NCBI GenBank assembly: GCA_963971405.1
Contig: OZ020485.1
Location: 41,971,469 to 42,035,468 of the forward strand
Source of the DNA: Psococerastis gibbosa
Lineage: Eukaryota; Arthropoda; Insecta; Psocodea; Psocidae
Reading direction: 5' to 3'
DNA: 64,000 nucleotides
Shown: in pieces, positions 18,431-29,890 of the stretch
Layout: each line of letters begins with the position of its first letter
Numbering within the stretch: the stretch's first letter is position 1
Position numbers and translations under genes: made by a program
Notes under the pieces: model-generated
Databases searched by the model: none
What the model saw: only the letters and a program-made list of their open reading frames with translations
Told to the model about the DNA's origin: nothing

Positions 18431-18838
18431 CTAACTTTCGCAGTAAATGTATTTTCTCACCAAAAAATCCAACTCTACGTCGTCAAGCCTACGTATCCGT
18501 GGCCTTCCCGCAAATCTTTTCCCTGGGGGCACCATGAACAATTTCGCTCTTGTTGCCCTATTGTCTGGTATTCGTTTCACGTGCCCTAGCCACCTGATAC
18601 GGGCTCCCCTGATTTCGGCTACTATCGTAGGTTCTCGGTATATCAGGTAGAGCTCGGTACCCCCCTCAAGCTTTTCCTCCGTCTCTCCCCCTAATTTTTT
18701 TGCATTTTCCAACACCTTTTGGACAATCTCACGCTCCCTAATTTCAAGTAGCTCCCCCGAGTCGTAACCGCATGCCTCACACACATAGGTTACGACTGAT
18801 CGGATTATCGGTCGATATATTATTTCCTTGGATCTTCT
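18431..18838 (-). pseudogene. Non-LTR retrotransposon RT, C-terminal fragment
   Basis: The minus-strand frame is open without an ATG from about 18838. It reads RPIIRSVVTYVCEACG, then EIREREIVQKVLE, then RIRWLGHVKRIPDNRATRAK and GRPRIRRLDDVE. This order (R..V.TYG.E, WLGHV.R, GRPR.RW.D) is the classic C-terminal end of RTE/CR1-type LINE reverse transcriptases. The RT catalytic core lies upstream and is missing, so this is a dead 3' fragment. No frameshift is needed across ~130 codons, so it is only moderately old. Confidence 0.8.
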
Positions 18839-18839
18839 C

Positions 18840-19097
18840 GATACAGTTATTGAATTGAGTATATGGCGTGTGCTGTTATAACATCGTTATTGAGTTTCCT
18901 TCAATGAATTTAAACTTGTATATTAACATTGTAAACTTAAAAAAATACTTTATTAGTAATTTAGCCAACACAATATGTAAAATATATATATAAAATAGTC
19001 TACTCTCTATTTAAATTGTTGTACTGTAGGTATCTTTTAACCAGGATCTAATTGTGTGAAACCTAAGTAATTCCAAATAATGCCATACAAACATCAA
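18840..19097. other. AT-rich spacer
   Basis: No gene or mobile-element end recognised. Confidence 0.4.
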
Positions 19098-19320
19098 TGA
19101 ATGACTGGTATCTGTACTTGTTTAAGCCATGCTTTCACCATTGTGTCAATGGTATGCTTGTTCCAGCTTGTCCACTATCGCTTGTAGCTGGTGTAGTTTG
19201 ACATCGAGGACACATACGAGTTTCTCAATAGCCAAAAATCCATCGGGAAACAATATAAATAATGTCTGAAATCCAAGGGGACATTGGCAGTGGACAGGGG
19301 ACCTATGGGCTACTGTAAGT
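19098..19320 (-). pseudogene. Diverged copy of the coding-like segment found at 58830-59080
   Basis: On the minus strand this aligns with the captured segment at 58.8-59.4 kb. Shared peptide-level text includes GFLAIEKLVCVLDVKLHQL followed by QAIVDKLEQAY. Relative to the other copy it has a 5-base deletion that shifts frame before GFLAIE, and an in-frame stop after QAYH. Several differences between copies fall at third codon positions, suggesting an originally coding exon. The protein family is not recognised. Confidence 0.5.
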
Positions 19321-19339
19321 AGGCAATAGGTTCTTCAAG

Positions 19340-19760
19340 ACATTATATTATATATTATTATTATATTTATATTATATATATTTATATATTTTTATTATAT
19401 ATATGTGTCGCCTGAAATCAAACCCCGTTCCCTCCTTTAAATTCATCTAAAAAAATTATAAATAAAGCTGACAATAAACATTTACTTCAAATATTTCAGA
19501 ATTCTTCATAGATCTCTTCTCAAATAACTTTGTGCCCATCGAACCTATAGAGACTACAAGTTTAATTGTATTTTTTTATTTTTTATTCTACTCAATTTTA
19601 TACTTGTTGGATATAAGTGAAAATAATAATAATATTAAATTATGTGTTGTACTTAACTTTTGACCCCAGCGTGACATGTCATTTTTGTACTTAGTGCTGG
19701 GGATTTATGCTTCGATTTTTATTGATTGTTCGATTATATATATACTTTTTTTTTTTTTTT
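19340..19760. repeat. AT-rich region with (TA)n-like tract and T19
   Basis: A TATATTATTATATT-type simple region lies at about 19344-19405 and a long T tract at about 19745-19763. No gene is seen. Confidence 0.6.
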
Positions 19761-20003
19761 TTTATAAATTGGGGTACAGGTGTTACCTGTGTGCACTTAA
19801 GCCTATTGGCCTATTGTGCCCCCTACAACAAAGTATCTACATCACTTGTACATCACTTTCTCGAGGCCTATCTCCCTCACGAGAGCCAGGATCTTGAGGG
19901 GATTCAGAAGTGGTAGGGCTTTTACATGTAACTGCAAGCTTTCCGAGCATGCTGCTCTTCTTCGTGCGATTGCATCGCATCGCATCGCAGGTCCTCCGCA
20001 CCT

Positions 20004-20420
20004 TCATTGCAGAATCTGCATGACTATAGCTGTCTCCCTAAGAGACTCCAGATATTTAACCCCAGGACCAAAGACGCTAAGGCCTGTTCTTGGTTTGGTA
20101 CTTCCTAGCCTAGAGCCATCAGTAAACCACTTGATTGTGTGACTATTGAGAATTCCTGCTGATTCGCAGCATTCTTTCATTGTCCCTAATATAGTTTCGA
20201 ATTCCCTACTAAAACAGTATTTTGGATGGATTCTATCGCTTGGCATATCCAGGCAGTGGTCAGACGTAGTCAGAGAGGCTGAGTCTCTCTTAATTGCCCT
20301 TCCACTCCTAGTGATGCCATTTCTGCTGAAGCTTCCACTGTAACATGGAGGGGTGGGAAGTCCAGTACTATCTCCATTGCTGCAGTGGGACAGGATTACA
20401 TAGCCCCTGTAAAGCATCAT
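20004..20420 (-). pseudogene. LINE RNase H domain fragment
   Basis: The 138-codon minus-strand frame contains IKWFTDGSRLGSTKPRTG followed by LSVFGPGVKYLESL. This matches the first strand and catalytic Asp (TDGS) of the RNase H domain in R1/LOA/I-group non-LTR elements. The remainder of RNase H is degraded beyond about 20004. Upstream residues correspond to the linker after the RT domain. Confidence 0.65.
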
Positions 20421-20551
20421 GTTAGAGAATACGGGCTTCTGAATGTAGCCATAATTTGGATTATTCAGAGAAAAATTCTCATGTGGTTTGATTTTGCCAT
20501 GTCATGAAGCCATGACCAATGGTATGGTTACAGCAGGAAAAGACAGGCAGT

Positions 20552-20579
20552 ATATATATATACTTACTTACTTACTTAC
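20552..20579. repeat. (TA)n plus (CTTA)n microsatellite
   Basis: A short TA run is followed by four CTTA units. Confidence 0.85.
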
Positions 20580-20819
20580 AATGAGTCATTTTTCATGGCA
20601 GACTCAAATTCCGACAGAACTGTTTTTGATTCCAAGGTACAATATTGAAGCCAAATTTAATAGGGAAAAGACTGGTTTTGAGTCCAATCAAAGTTCAGAT
20701 AACCAGCCAATCAAAGAAATGGCGCCAAAATCTAAAAATTTCAAAATTTGGGGAGAACTGCTATTGATTTCAGGCGACTCATGTAATATAACGTCAATGA
20801 ATGAAAACAAGCGGTAAAT

Positions 20820-21870
20820 AATTGACCCTTTCACAAATTTTATAGCTTGTGATACTTTAAACCGGCAACCTATGAGCACGTCCCAGTAGTAAACAATAAA
20901 AGCCCTTATTTACAACAGCGTTTCAACAGAGAGAAAGAGGAAATGGCGTACAGCGTGATTAACAGTTCAATATCCCATTTTACGATGGGTCCGCTGGGAA
21001 AATCTAAGTTATAATTCAATAAATCTGAAAACAGGAGAAAGAGAAAGGTGGGAAGACGGTTGTTGGGTGAAAGTTTGGGAAGCATGCTGGCCGGTGCTGA
21101 GCTGGTCAGCAGTGCGTGCTTTTCAACTATCCCGAATCATGGGAAAGCAATGGGTGAAATTCGACGGGAATTGAGAATTCTTACGTGCGTCATGGTTTCA
21201 AGGGGGGTTTAGGTTTGTCTCGCGGCTTATTTCCACGAGATAGTTGTTTCGGAAAATATTTAGCAGTCTGGGTCCATCCACGTGTTTAGCGACATTGAGG
21301 GCTTACTTTTGATACCGTTACAGTATTTCTGCGTTATTTGCTTCCCATGAGTTTTAGCGTTCGAAATGCGTTTACTTTGAAAATTGTAGTCAATTTAACT
21401 TATTTCCAGTGCGGTGGCTTATTAGGAACCAAATAAGGACACCCCCCCCCATTTCTACATATTTGAATTTCTCATAAAATTTTGACCACTATAAATGAGT
21501 ACCGCACCAGTAGAAGAAACCAGGAATTTAATACATTTTATAACTTAGTACGAAGTCAAGCAGCGTTTGGCCACTGGTTATGAAAAATGCAAGGTTAGAT
21601 TAGGTATACGCCTTCAAAAACGGTGGTGAGTGGTAACATCAGTAAAATCACGGTATACATTGACTGGAACATAACGTGTAAGTGTTACGCGAGCAAGAGT
21701 CATCTTACAAATGATGTATGCGATGTGAGCTTTCATATGTATCAGCATTTGCAAGATGCCTGTTGATCGCGTTCTATATGGTATATGGAGGGATGGAGTT
21801 TTGGAAAACGGAATCAGTCCATTTGAAATCTATCTTTATAAAAATCAAACCACTTTCCCGCGTGAGTATA
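20820..21870. other. Spacer without supported gene
   Basis: No coding or repeat feature recognised. A C9 tract at about 21442-21450 interrupts otherwise mixed sequence. Confidence 0.35.
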
Positions 21871-21873
21871 GGT

Positions 21874-21899
21874 GTATGTATGTATGTATGTATGTATGT
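21874..21899. repeat. (GTAT)n microsatellite
   Basis: Five to six GTAT units precede a conserved-looking block (CGCCATAACTCGGGACCC). Similar GTAT- or TGTC-plus-'CATAACTC' arrangements are common at phase-variable positions in invertebrate repeats. Confidence 0.8.
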
Positions 21900-22089
21900 G
21901 GACACTTTTTTGACTCGCCATAACTCGGGACCCACTGGCACTAGAAACTTGCGGATACACTCAAAATTTAGAGAAAAATCGGGACATGGTTTTCGTGTAG
22001 GGCCGAACCTTAAAAATTGAACCTGATCAGGTACAGGAGCGATAATCGGTTCGAAAAATCCCATAAGAAAGCATTGGAGGGTTCAACGC

Positions 22090-23755
22090 AATGTTTTAGC
22101 CTGACATTTGGGCCTACCTTAACTTAAATTACATCACTGTCTTCGTCCATTCTTCCTCTTTCAGGCCATGCTATACATGATGTGATTGGGCAAGTGGTTC
22201 GACTTTGGGGGGTGGAAACGTGAGGGGGTGCGCCCAAATTTTCCGATTTTCAGCGAAAATAGGCCTTTTTCGACCGCGTTTTTGGGGGTGTTAATATCAA
22301 TTCGAAAACTTGAAACTTCTTTAGTCCTTTTCCACCTTTCTTAGTCTTTTCAGACATGTATTCAGGTTTACTATACGCCTCTTCGTTTGGGCTCAGGTGA
22401 GTTGGTAAGCAGTCCCTGTTTTGACGAAATACCGGTTTAAAGGGTACATTTCCAAATACATCCATAGAGTAAAAACATTCCACAGCCAGCTGTTTTCAAC
22501 CGAAATTATTTTTTAATGTCTCATTAGAAGCAGTATGAAATAAGCTTTAAAACGAGTACACATACATAATTTCAATACCACCCCTTCACCCCTTAAACAC
22601 GAGTGGAACACAAAATTGTTAGAAAATCAGGCGAAAAAATTCATTTCCAGCATTTCTATTTATAATTGCATGGGCGGGTGTTAAGCAATTTTTTGGGCAG
22701 ATGTAAAAGGCCTATCTTGATTTAATTTATAACTATGTCTTCGTATATTCTTCCTCTTTTAACCCATGTTCAATTTATTGTTGAGCGATGAGAGGTTAGG
22801 CTTCGGCAGGCGAAGAAGTTGGGGTGTGCGCTTATTGATAAAGGAGTCATGGCGTCGCGTCGCGGGGGCGTGGCCTAATCAATTCGCGAACCATAATTAC
22901 TACGCAATAATGAGACATGAACCTGCAGAGACTTTGAATTAAATTATTAACTTTTATTTTTACCTTTTTACGCCTCTTCGTTTGGGCTCAGGTGAGTTGG
23001 TAAGCAGTCCCTGTTTTGACGAAATACCGGTTTAAAGGGTACATTTCCAAATACATCCATAGAGTAAAAAAATTTCAACCGAAATTAATTTTTAATGTCT
23101 CATTAGAAGCAGTATGAATTAAGCTTTAAAACGAGTATAAATACATAATTTCAAAATCACCCCTTCACCCCTTAAACACGAGTGGAACACAAAATTGTTA
23201 AAAAATCAGGCGAAAAAATTAATTTCCAGCAATCCCATTTAAATTGCATGGGTGGGTTTAAAGCAATATTTTGGGCAGATGTGGAAGGCCTATGTTAATT
23301 TAAATTATATCAGTGTCTTTGTCCGCTCTTCTTCTTTTAGGTCATGCCAAATTTGTCGTGATCAAGCAAGAGGTTCGGCTTTGGGGGGTGGAAACGTGAC
23401 GGGGTGCGCCCAAATTTTTCGATTTTCAGCGAAAATAGGCTTTTTCGGCCGCGTTTTCGGAGGTCTTGATATCATTTTGAAAACTTTAAACTACTTTAGT
23501 TCTCTTCCTCCTGTCTTACTCTTTCCAGAGATATATTCAGTTTAACTATCCGCCTCTTCGTTCGGGCTCAAGTGATTTGGTAAGCCATAGCCATCAGCGT
23601 TTTGACGGAATACAGGTCTAAAGTGTACCTTTGAAATTACATGCATAGAGTAACAGGATTCCACAGCCTGACCTCTTCCACCAAAATGATTTGTTAATGT
23701 CTCATTAGAAGCAGTATAAATTAACCAATTTTCATAGTTGTTAACTGCTTCGTTT
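22090..23755. repeat. Three-copy degenerate tandem array, ~550-600-bp unit
   Basis: Units of roughly 22090-22690, 22691-23250 and 23251-23755 share ordered blocks: GGCCTA-(A/T-rich)-TGTCTTCGT, TTTCGATTTTCAGCGAAAATAG, CGCCTCTTCGTTTGGGCTCA, and TGTCTCATTAGAAGCAGTAT. Unit 2 has lost part of the second block and gained a GCGTCGCGTCGCGGGGGCG segment. No TIRs or reading frame are conserved across units. The origin of the array is not identified. Confidence 0.8.
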
Positions 23756-23786
23756 GGGTTTGGGGGCATTCACATAAGTCATGCGA

Positions 23787-23913
23787 GCCCCGAAGGGGCG
23801 AGCTGCGTAATGCCAAATGGAACCACGTTAATGCGAGGCCCCGCAGGGGCGAGCTGCCGCCCGCGGCAGGCGCAAGGGGGGCGGGGCCGCGAAGCGGTCC
23901 CAAGCTCCGCTTG
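23787..23913. repeat. Run of five perfect GC-rich hairpins
   Basis: Within 127 bp there are five consecutive stem-loops: GCCCC-GAA-GGGGC (23787-23799), GCCCC-GCA-GGGGC (23838-23850), CTGCCG-CCCG-CGGCAG (23854-23869), GGGCCGC-GAA-GCGGTCC with one G-T pair (23884-23900), and CAAGC-TCC-GCTTG (23901-23913). The first two sit in a direct repeat (ATGCGAG...GGGGCGAGCTGC). The base composition is far more GC-rich than all neighbouring DNA. Confidence 0.85.
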
Positions 23914-23914
23914 T

Positions 23915-24106
23915 AGGTTATACAAACAAATGCTGCAAACATCTTGGAGAGATCGTGTTCCTTATGCCGAGGTCCTGAGGCGAATGAATAAGGAAGCCGA
24001 GTTGCTATTGACGGTTAAAAAACGGAAAGTAATATACTTCAGCCATGTGATGAGGAATGAAAAATATTGCCTTCTGCGTGTTGTAATCCAAGGGAAGACG
24101 GAAGGG
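23915..24106 (+). pseudogene. Non-LTR retrotransposon RT, C-terminal fragment
   Basis: Plus-strand frame reading LQTSWRDRVPYAEVLRRMNK, then VKKRKVIYFSHVMRNEKYCL, then VIQGKTEG. This is the well-known C-terminal stretch of arthropod LINE reverse transcriptases (SW.D.V.NEEVLRR, RRKL.YLGH.MRNE, I.QGK.EG). It is cut on the left by the hairpin run and on the right by a SINE. Confidence 0.8.
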
Positions 24107-24117
24107 CATGTAGGACA

Positions 24118-24318
24118 TGTCAGGGCATGTAGAGTAGTGGTACGGACTCTGACTTTCACCCGAAAGGTTGTTGGTTCGAGTCCTACACTTCCTACATTTT
24201 CTGGCCATGCTTCGGAGGGCGTGCAAAGCAGGCGGTCCCGGGCCTTCCTAGTTGAGTGTAAGAGAGGGCTTTATAGCCCTAACTCCACTAGGTTGGCTTA
24301 GTAATAGAACAAAAAAAG
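24118..24318 (+). repeat. SINE copy 4 (full length)
   Basis: Plus-strand copy with A-box-like TAGTGGTACGGACTC, the tRNA-Glu-like CTTTCACCCGAAAGG, B box GGTTCGAGTCC, central CTACATTTTCTGGCCATGC, and tail GGTTGGCTTAGTAATAGAAC plus A7. It abuts the LINE fragment at 23915-24106. Confidence 0.85.
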
Positions 24319-25530
24319 TCCTTATTTATTTAAGGGCTGAAGGCAGCAGTCTCCAAGGTCGAAATTGCCATTATGAACGTCAATCTTCGCTAGAATAGTC
24401 TTTGCTAATGAAGAAGAACTAGAAGACAAAGATTGCGTAACACTTGCACAACAGTATATTTCAGTCAACCTACCGTGATTTTTTAAGTTAATGATGAAGA
24501 AGATTGCGTAATACATGCACATCAGCCCGTTTCATTCTACTTACCGTGATTTTTCTGTTGTGACGTATGGCTGCGACTTACGAGCAGCATAATTTTACGA
24601 TAAAATATTATTTTATAAATTTCATTTCTCTTTTTCAGGTAAGGGAACGATATTGAAGAAGAAATTACTATCAGTTAATGAATTATTTGGTAAGTGTTCA
24701 ACTAATTGAGGAGGCTGTATACGAACATGGCCAACTCAAAGTTTTAGAATTTTTCAGGAGAGCGGATTTTCTGTTGAAAATTGCATTAATATATATATAT
24801 TAATATATAATTATATATATATATATGTATATATATATATAATAGCTAACCCTGGACTTCTCAGCGCTTCTGTGCGCAATCTGGCTGCTTTTGCCACTTT
24901 ATTTTACAGGTGGACATTAAAATTTTCTGCAAACCCCATTTTGTGTAAAAATGGAGTTGGCCACGTTTGTAACCAAGCTCCTCAATTAAGTAATTAAGTA
25001 TAGCCTATATATAATTGAACAATCAATAAAAATCGAAGCATAAATCACCAGCACTAAGTACAAAATTGACTTGTCACGCTGGGGTCAAAAGTAAAGTACA
25101 ATTCATTTTTTTTTTGTTTTTTTTTTGGCTGCTTGTTATAATGAATAGTTTTAAATTCTGTTTGTACAATATATTATTGTATTTTAATTAAATGTGGTGG
25201 AGATGATGATGTTACCCTGGGCAGCTGAAGTGACCCCGGCAGACAGGTGAAATGTGCCGAAATCCCTCTCACTCGCTAGGGAGAAACCCCAATTATGGCA
25301 TAGATATGCCCAAAGGCGAAGCATCTACTGAAAAGAGTTGAGGGGATTGTGGTCCCAGGAAGAGAAGAAGAAGACCAAAGATGACGTTGCCGAGAAAGAT
25401 CCAGGTAGAAACGGCCCGACTCACACTTACAAACCAGGACCCCCTAAATAGGGGCCCCTCGTAGGGGAAGAGGCGGGGAAAAGTAAAAGTACTTCAATTA
25501 CAGATGACCAATCTACCAAAATATTTCCTG
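24319..25530. other. AT-rich spacer with TA-rich palindromic tract
   Basis: A (TA)n-type self-complementary tract lies at about 24789-24841. A purine-rich segment ending AGAGAAGAAGAAG at 25360-25372 may be the tail of an old retroposon. No gene recognised. Confidence 0.4.
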
Positions 25531-25544
25531 AGACCTCGCAACAT

Positions 25545-25645
25545 TAGCCGAAAACAATATTCCCAGTGGAAACTCGAAACAGATTCACCAGGGTGGTAGG
25601 CTGGTAGCCGAACGTTCTACTATTGGACTGACCGGGCTATCAAAC
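25545..25645 (-). repeat. Possible second-type tRNA-derived SINE fragment
   Basis: On the minus strand GATAGCCCGGTCAGTCC resembles a Pol III A box, and GTTTCGAGTTTCC, about 55 bases further on, resembles a B box. The spacing suits a tRNA head. It is unlike the tRNA-Glu-type SINE. Weak evidence. Confidence 0.3.
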
Positions 25646-26852
25646 TCATCTGTTGCTATCCCCAGTATGCATTGTTAGCGGGGGCAAGTGGACAGGTTTT
25701 TATGTGGGGAGGGGAGGGGGCTGCAATCCTATAGTATACAATACAATACAATATATTTTTCCGTTAAATTATACAATACAAGTAAAGTACAAAATAAAAT
25801 CGTCACAAGTTGTCACATGTTTTAAACTTGTAAAAGATCACACGTCTGGAAAGTTGAATTACAAAATATCTAGTGTAAAGCCAATAAATCAATAAATTGG
25901 GGAGGGGGCAGCCCTTGAATACGTGCCTGGCTTTAGCGCTATAACCCTATAAAATTTTAGTCTAAGGACTGGTGGAGGATACCCTTTGTTCACCAACTCT
26001 GCTAGTCTGTCAGTTTTCTCCGCGGCAACAAACTAATTCCTTGGTCAATTCCAATTTTTATTATTTTAACTTAAATTAACAGGTTTCATTCATGAAGTAA
26101 CCGAATTATTGAGCTATATAAAATATGCGGAATATTTAAAGGAAAGCTATAAAAAAAAACTAAAAGACAGCAGCGGAAATTAGCAAATTTAAAGCCTTTC
26201 CTCAACGAGACTTGGACAAGTCAATTAAGTGGAGGTGGCAGCAGGCAAGGGGTTGCTGCCGGGGGCAATCCAGGATCACATAGCAGCAGCTCATTTTGAA
26301 AGGTTTAAAAACGCCAAAACCTAGCTGTGAAAAGGTTTAAAGCCCATCAAGCGGCATATAAACACAAATCAACAGTCTGAATTACTTTTTGCTCGCTCGC
26401 TCAGTACGGGACAACCCTTTTAAATATGATGTTGTCCCTTCCTTACGCTTTCAAGCCCAGTAGTATTATTTACTGTAATTGCGCAACAGACCTTTTATTC
26501 CGGAGTATTGACTGTATTGTTTCCTAGTCGAAATAGTTTTACTCTGCTCCAGTCGGAAATGCGCCTCAGGTGACGTTTCAATTTTGCGAAAGTCAGATTG
26601 CTTTTTGTCTTAATGTCAACTTTACATTGGTTTTCCCTTACGAACATATTAAGCCGAGTTTATATCATACAAATATTTCATTTTTATTGTGAATACATGT
26701 GCGAAGATACAAGTGTTTTATTTGGTGTGGTTGTGGGACGTTCTATAGCCTAGGTACACCTCTGTAATCATAGCGAAAAACTCGCTGATAAACTTACTTC
26801 ATTGGAATGCCCAGTGCCATGTATTGTTACACAGTTATTGTATAGTAGGAAG
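25646..26852. other. Spacer with G-rich tracts; no supported gene
   Basis: Two G-rich tracts flank 25705-25910, with a short (ATACA)n run between. The last part is featureless AT-rich DNA. Confidence 0.35.
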
Positions 26853-27167
26853 CAAGGCCGTAGCCAGGATTTTGTTGGGGGAGGGGGGTGGGGGGTCTGT
26901 GGTGACTGGTATCCCTGTGGTGGAACAATTTTGCGGACCTGCGAAACATAATGTTAAAATTATGACGGTTTATATTGCACAATACAGACATAATTATATT
27001 GGCATTATCTTATCCCAAAGATATAAAAAAAAATTACATACAATATAGTAGAAATATAGGAATGAAAAAGTGGATTTTACGTATTTTAACAGCAGTAAAG
27101 TTTGGAATTTACAGAAGATTTTTTCCCAAATTTCGGGGGGGGGGGGGGCTTACGACTACGGTCATGG
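26853..27167. mobile_element. Probable hAT-like MITE with G tracts
   Basis: The left end CAAGGCCGTAGCCAGGATTT is followed by a G-rich tract. The right end is a G15 tract (27135-27149) then TTACGACTACGGTCATG, an imperfect complement of the left end. The CAAGGCCGTAGCCAG terminus is shared with the element at 34931. The flanking 8-mers match poorly, so the right boundary is approximate. Confidence 0.55.
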
Positions 27168-29710
27168 ATGAAGCGTATACTAATAAATCGTCAACAGTGA
27201 CATTTTATAGGGATAGGCACTATATGACAATGGTATCAAGTAACTTAAATTAAGGTTGATTGTTGATGCTTTGAAGCATGCTATACGTTTCAGTGGCAGT
27301 GATTAAGTCTCTCTCAAAGGTTCGCCCCCCGCTTTTGATCTCTTCCCCCCCCCCCTTTCTTTAACCCTCGCATACCTACCGGTTTCACATTCCTACCCTT
27401 TTCCTCCGCAAGATTAAATCTCTCTAGAGGTTTTCTTATTTTCTCTCGGGTCAACTAAGTGAGGAATGAGTGTTATAAGGTTTACTTTTGTTGAGTTCGG
27501 GAAAATTTACTTCCCTTTGGTAACTTACCAGTATCCTTTTAATTTAATGAATTAATTAATAATAAAAATGGAACTATAATGCAAGGCTAATTAAGAATTT
27601 AATTTAGTAATTCCATTCACTCTAAGCTCTAAGCTAAGTTAGTTCTTCTAACTTTAAATGGTTATTTTTTTTTAAATCGGATCATATGATATGGTGACTA
27701 GATTTGTTGAAGATATTTTTATTATATTATTAGGTTCGGTTCACACAGACGTCTGGGTCCCCAGGGATCTAATGTAAAATTTTCCATTGGAACAAAACCT
27801 GCCCAATCCGCAGATTACTACTGTACAGCAGCAGATTGTTGTAGCTGCGATACGCCAGCGACAATATACGATGCATACTTATATATATGTAAGCCAACAA
27901 AAATCTGCAGTATACTGTTCCCATGGATTGTTCCCAAATTTCTCAGTGGATCACTGGCAACCAAATCGTCCGTACTACTATACAACCTCCCTTGTAAATT
28001 CTATGGTAAAATTCAATAAGAACAACAATATCCAACGCTCACTCTGCTGTCGACGGTTTCTGAAACTTACATCTTACTGCGCCATAAAAGGGTTGAAGTG
28101 TAATCAAGTTAGGACTGAAAGCACTCTCCCTGCTGCCACGTCGTAAACACCAGTCAGCAATGAAGGGCCATGTGCGTTTTTCGTCCAGGTTCCTTTTTAT
28201 AATGATGGCGACGTGTCATCACACCTTTATCTCATCGTGAGTGAGAAGTAATGGTCGTTGCTGAAATTCATTTAAGACCTCGCCATTTTTGTAACATAAC
28301 ATCCTCTGTTTGCCTCATGTTTTTCAAGTTTTTAATCTTGAGCTGTGTATACAACTTATATAGAGAATGTCATATTTTCAGTGCGGTGTGTCATCCGACA
28401 ATAATGTTAATTTAAAATGCAATGTTTTCAAATTACATCACATCATTTCTGTTTAGATGTACAATAGTATTACTACAAAAGACACGATCGCTGGCCGTCA
28501 CGAAACAGTCATACACGGTACCAAAAATTCCAATTAATACAAGAATTACTTAGACTCAAAAGACAGGTGTTTCCGCTCGTACTCGGTGTACGGGGAAGGG
28601 TTGTGCTCTTGATGGAGAGAAGGAACCACACAGGTTGGATTCAAAAACTCGTCTCATATATTTTACAATTACATGGGCAGACGCCCCAATTAAAGTACTG
28701 TGAGCCGATTGGTCCCCCACTCCAGTGCAACCCCAACCACTACGTCAGTGGAGAAGGCAGTGGCGGATTAAGGCCCACCACATTCACTAATCTGGTTCAA
28801 ATTATATGACTTTGTATGTTAGGCCAATTCCTGCTGGAAGTTGGCCTTAACAACAGGTATGTAGGCTATATTCTATTCGAGCGTGAAAAATGCGTCAATT
28901 TGTTCAAACATATAAGTAGGTATTCAAAGAAATATTTTTACATTGACGTGGGTTCTAATAGCTATTTTACATGTAGAAATGTAGGCTTACTACAATGATA
29001 TCTTTTATTATTATTATTCGTTCCTTACATTTTTATCTTGTCCAAATAATGTTTGCCGATTCTTACATCGAGTCTCTCGATTTATTCTTCCCATTATTTT
29101 CAAAAGAAATGAAATTTGAAAATCAGTTACCTCATTTTATTCAATTTGAAGTGTCATCCTTGGCATTTCAAAAAATGATATTGTGTAGCATATAATACTG
29201 CAATAGAATTTCCGTATCAATTGTTAACTTTACAAAATTTGCTTTCGTTCATTATAAAATAAAAATGTACACTTATTATACTTTGTAAAGAAATTTTATT
29301 TTTAACGGGACAATTTGCCGGCGTAGCTGCACAAGAAGTATCTGCTTAACTTGATAAATACACTTTGAAGTACAATTATTGTACCTTTCCTTTCAAAGAA
29401 TAATAATAATGGGGTCGGGAATAATGGGAGAAATATCGTACCTATGCTGTATACTTTAAACAAATAATTTAATATTTAATAATAATTTAATAATTTAAAG
29501 GTAAAGGTTATTATTATTGATGTAACGATAATAAACCCTTTGTCTGATGACGTTTCAAGCATAAACTCACGAAAAGGTAAAGAGCATTTGCTGAGGAAAT
29601 GTCACTGAGGTCATTAATGTCGTTAAAGTCACCAAATAGACATTCTATTGTGTTGTTATTTATTGAGAGCCAAGCTTAAATAGTTTGAATTTAAGTGTAT
29701 AACTGCGAAT
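27168..29710. other. Spacer, no gene recognised
   Basis: Contains a C10 tract near 27346, and an isolated GGCAGTGGCGGATTAAGGCC near 28759 that resembles a hAT terminus without a partner. A 119-codon plus-strand frame at 27787-28146 has no recognisable domain and I do not call it a gene. Confidence 0.4.
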
Positions 29711-29722
29711 TGCAATATTGAC

Positions 29723-29890
29723 ATTTGTTCTATTACTAAGCCAACCTAGCGGCTTTATATCCCTCTCTTACACTCAACTATACATACCCTCCGAAGCATG
29801 GCCAGAAAATGTAGCAAGTGTGGGACTCGAACCAACAACCTTTCGGGTGAAAGTCGGAGTCTGTACCACTACTCAGCAGTCAGCATGTCC
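29723..29890 (-). repeat. SINE copy 5
   Basis: Minus-strand copy with intact tRNA-Glu-like head and B box (GGTTCGAGTCCCACAC), central block and tail. It has an internal deletion in the tail module around 29753 and another around 29778. Confidence 0.8.

Noticed and set aside
18447-18650. A 67-codon plus-strand gene
   Set aside because: It is the antisense shadow of the LINE C-terminal fragment on the minus strand.
23738-24301. A 187-codon host gene on the plus strand
   Set aside because: The frame crosses the hairpin run, a LINE C-terminus and a SINE. Only the middle third is coding-derived, and it is retrotransposon.
24785-24845. Origin or matrix-attachment element at a TA-rich tract
   Set aside because: It is a simple (TA)n-like microsatellite. 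Nothing beyond composition supports a function.
27787-28146. A 119-codon plus-strand frame as a gene
   Set aside because: No recognisable domain, no conserved copy in the window, no promoter or splice context, and composition like its surroundings.
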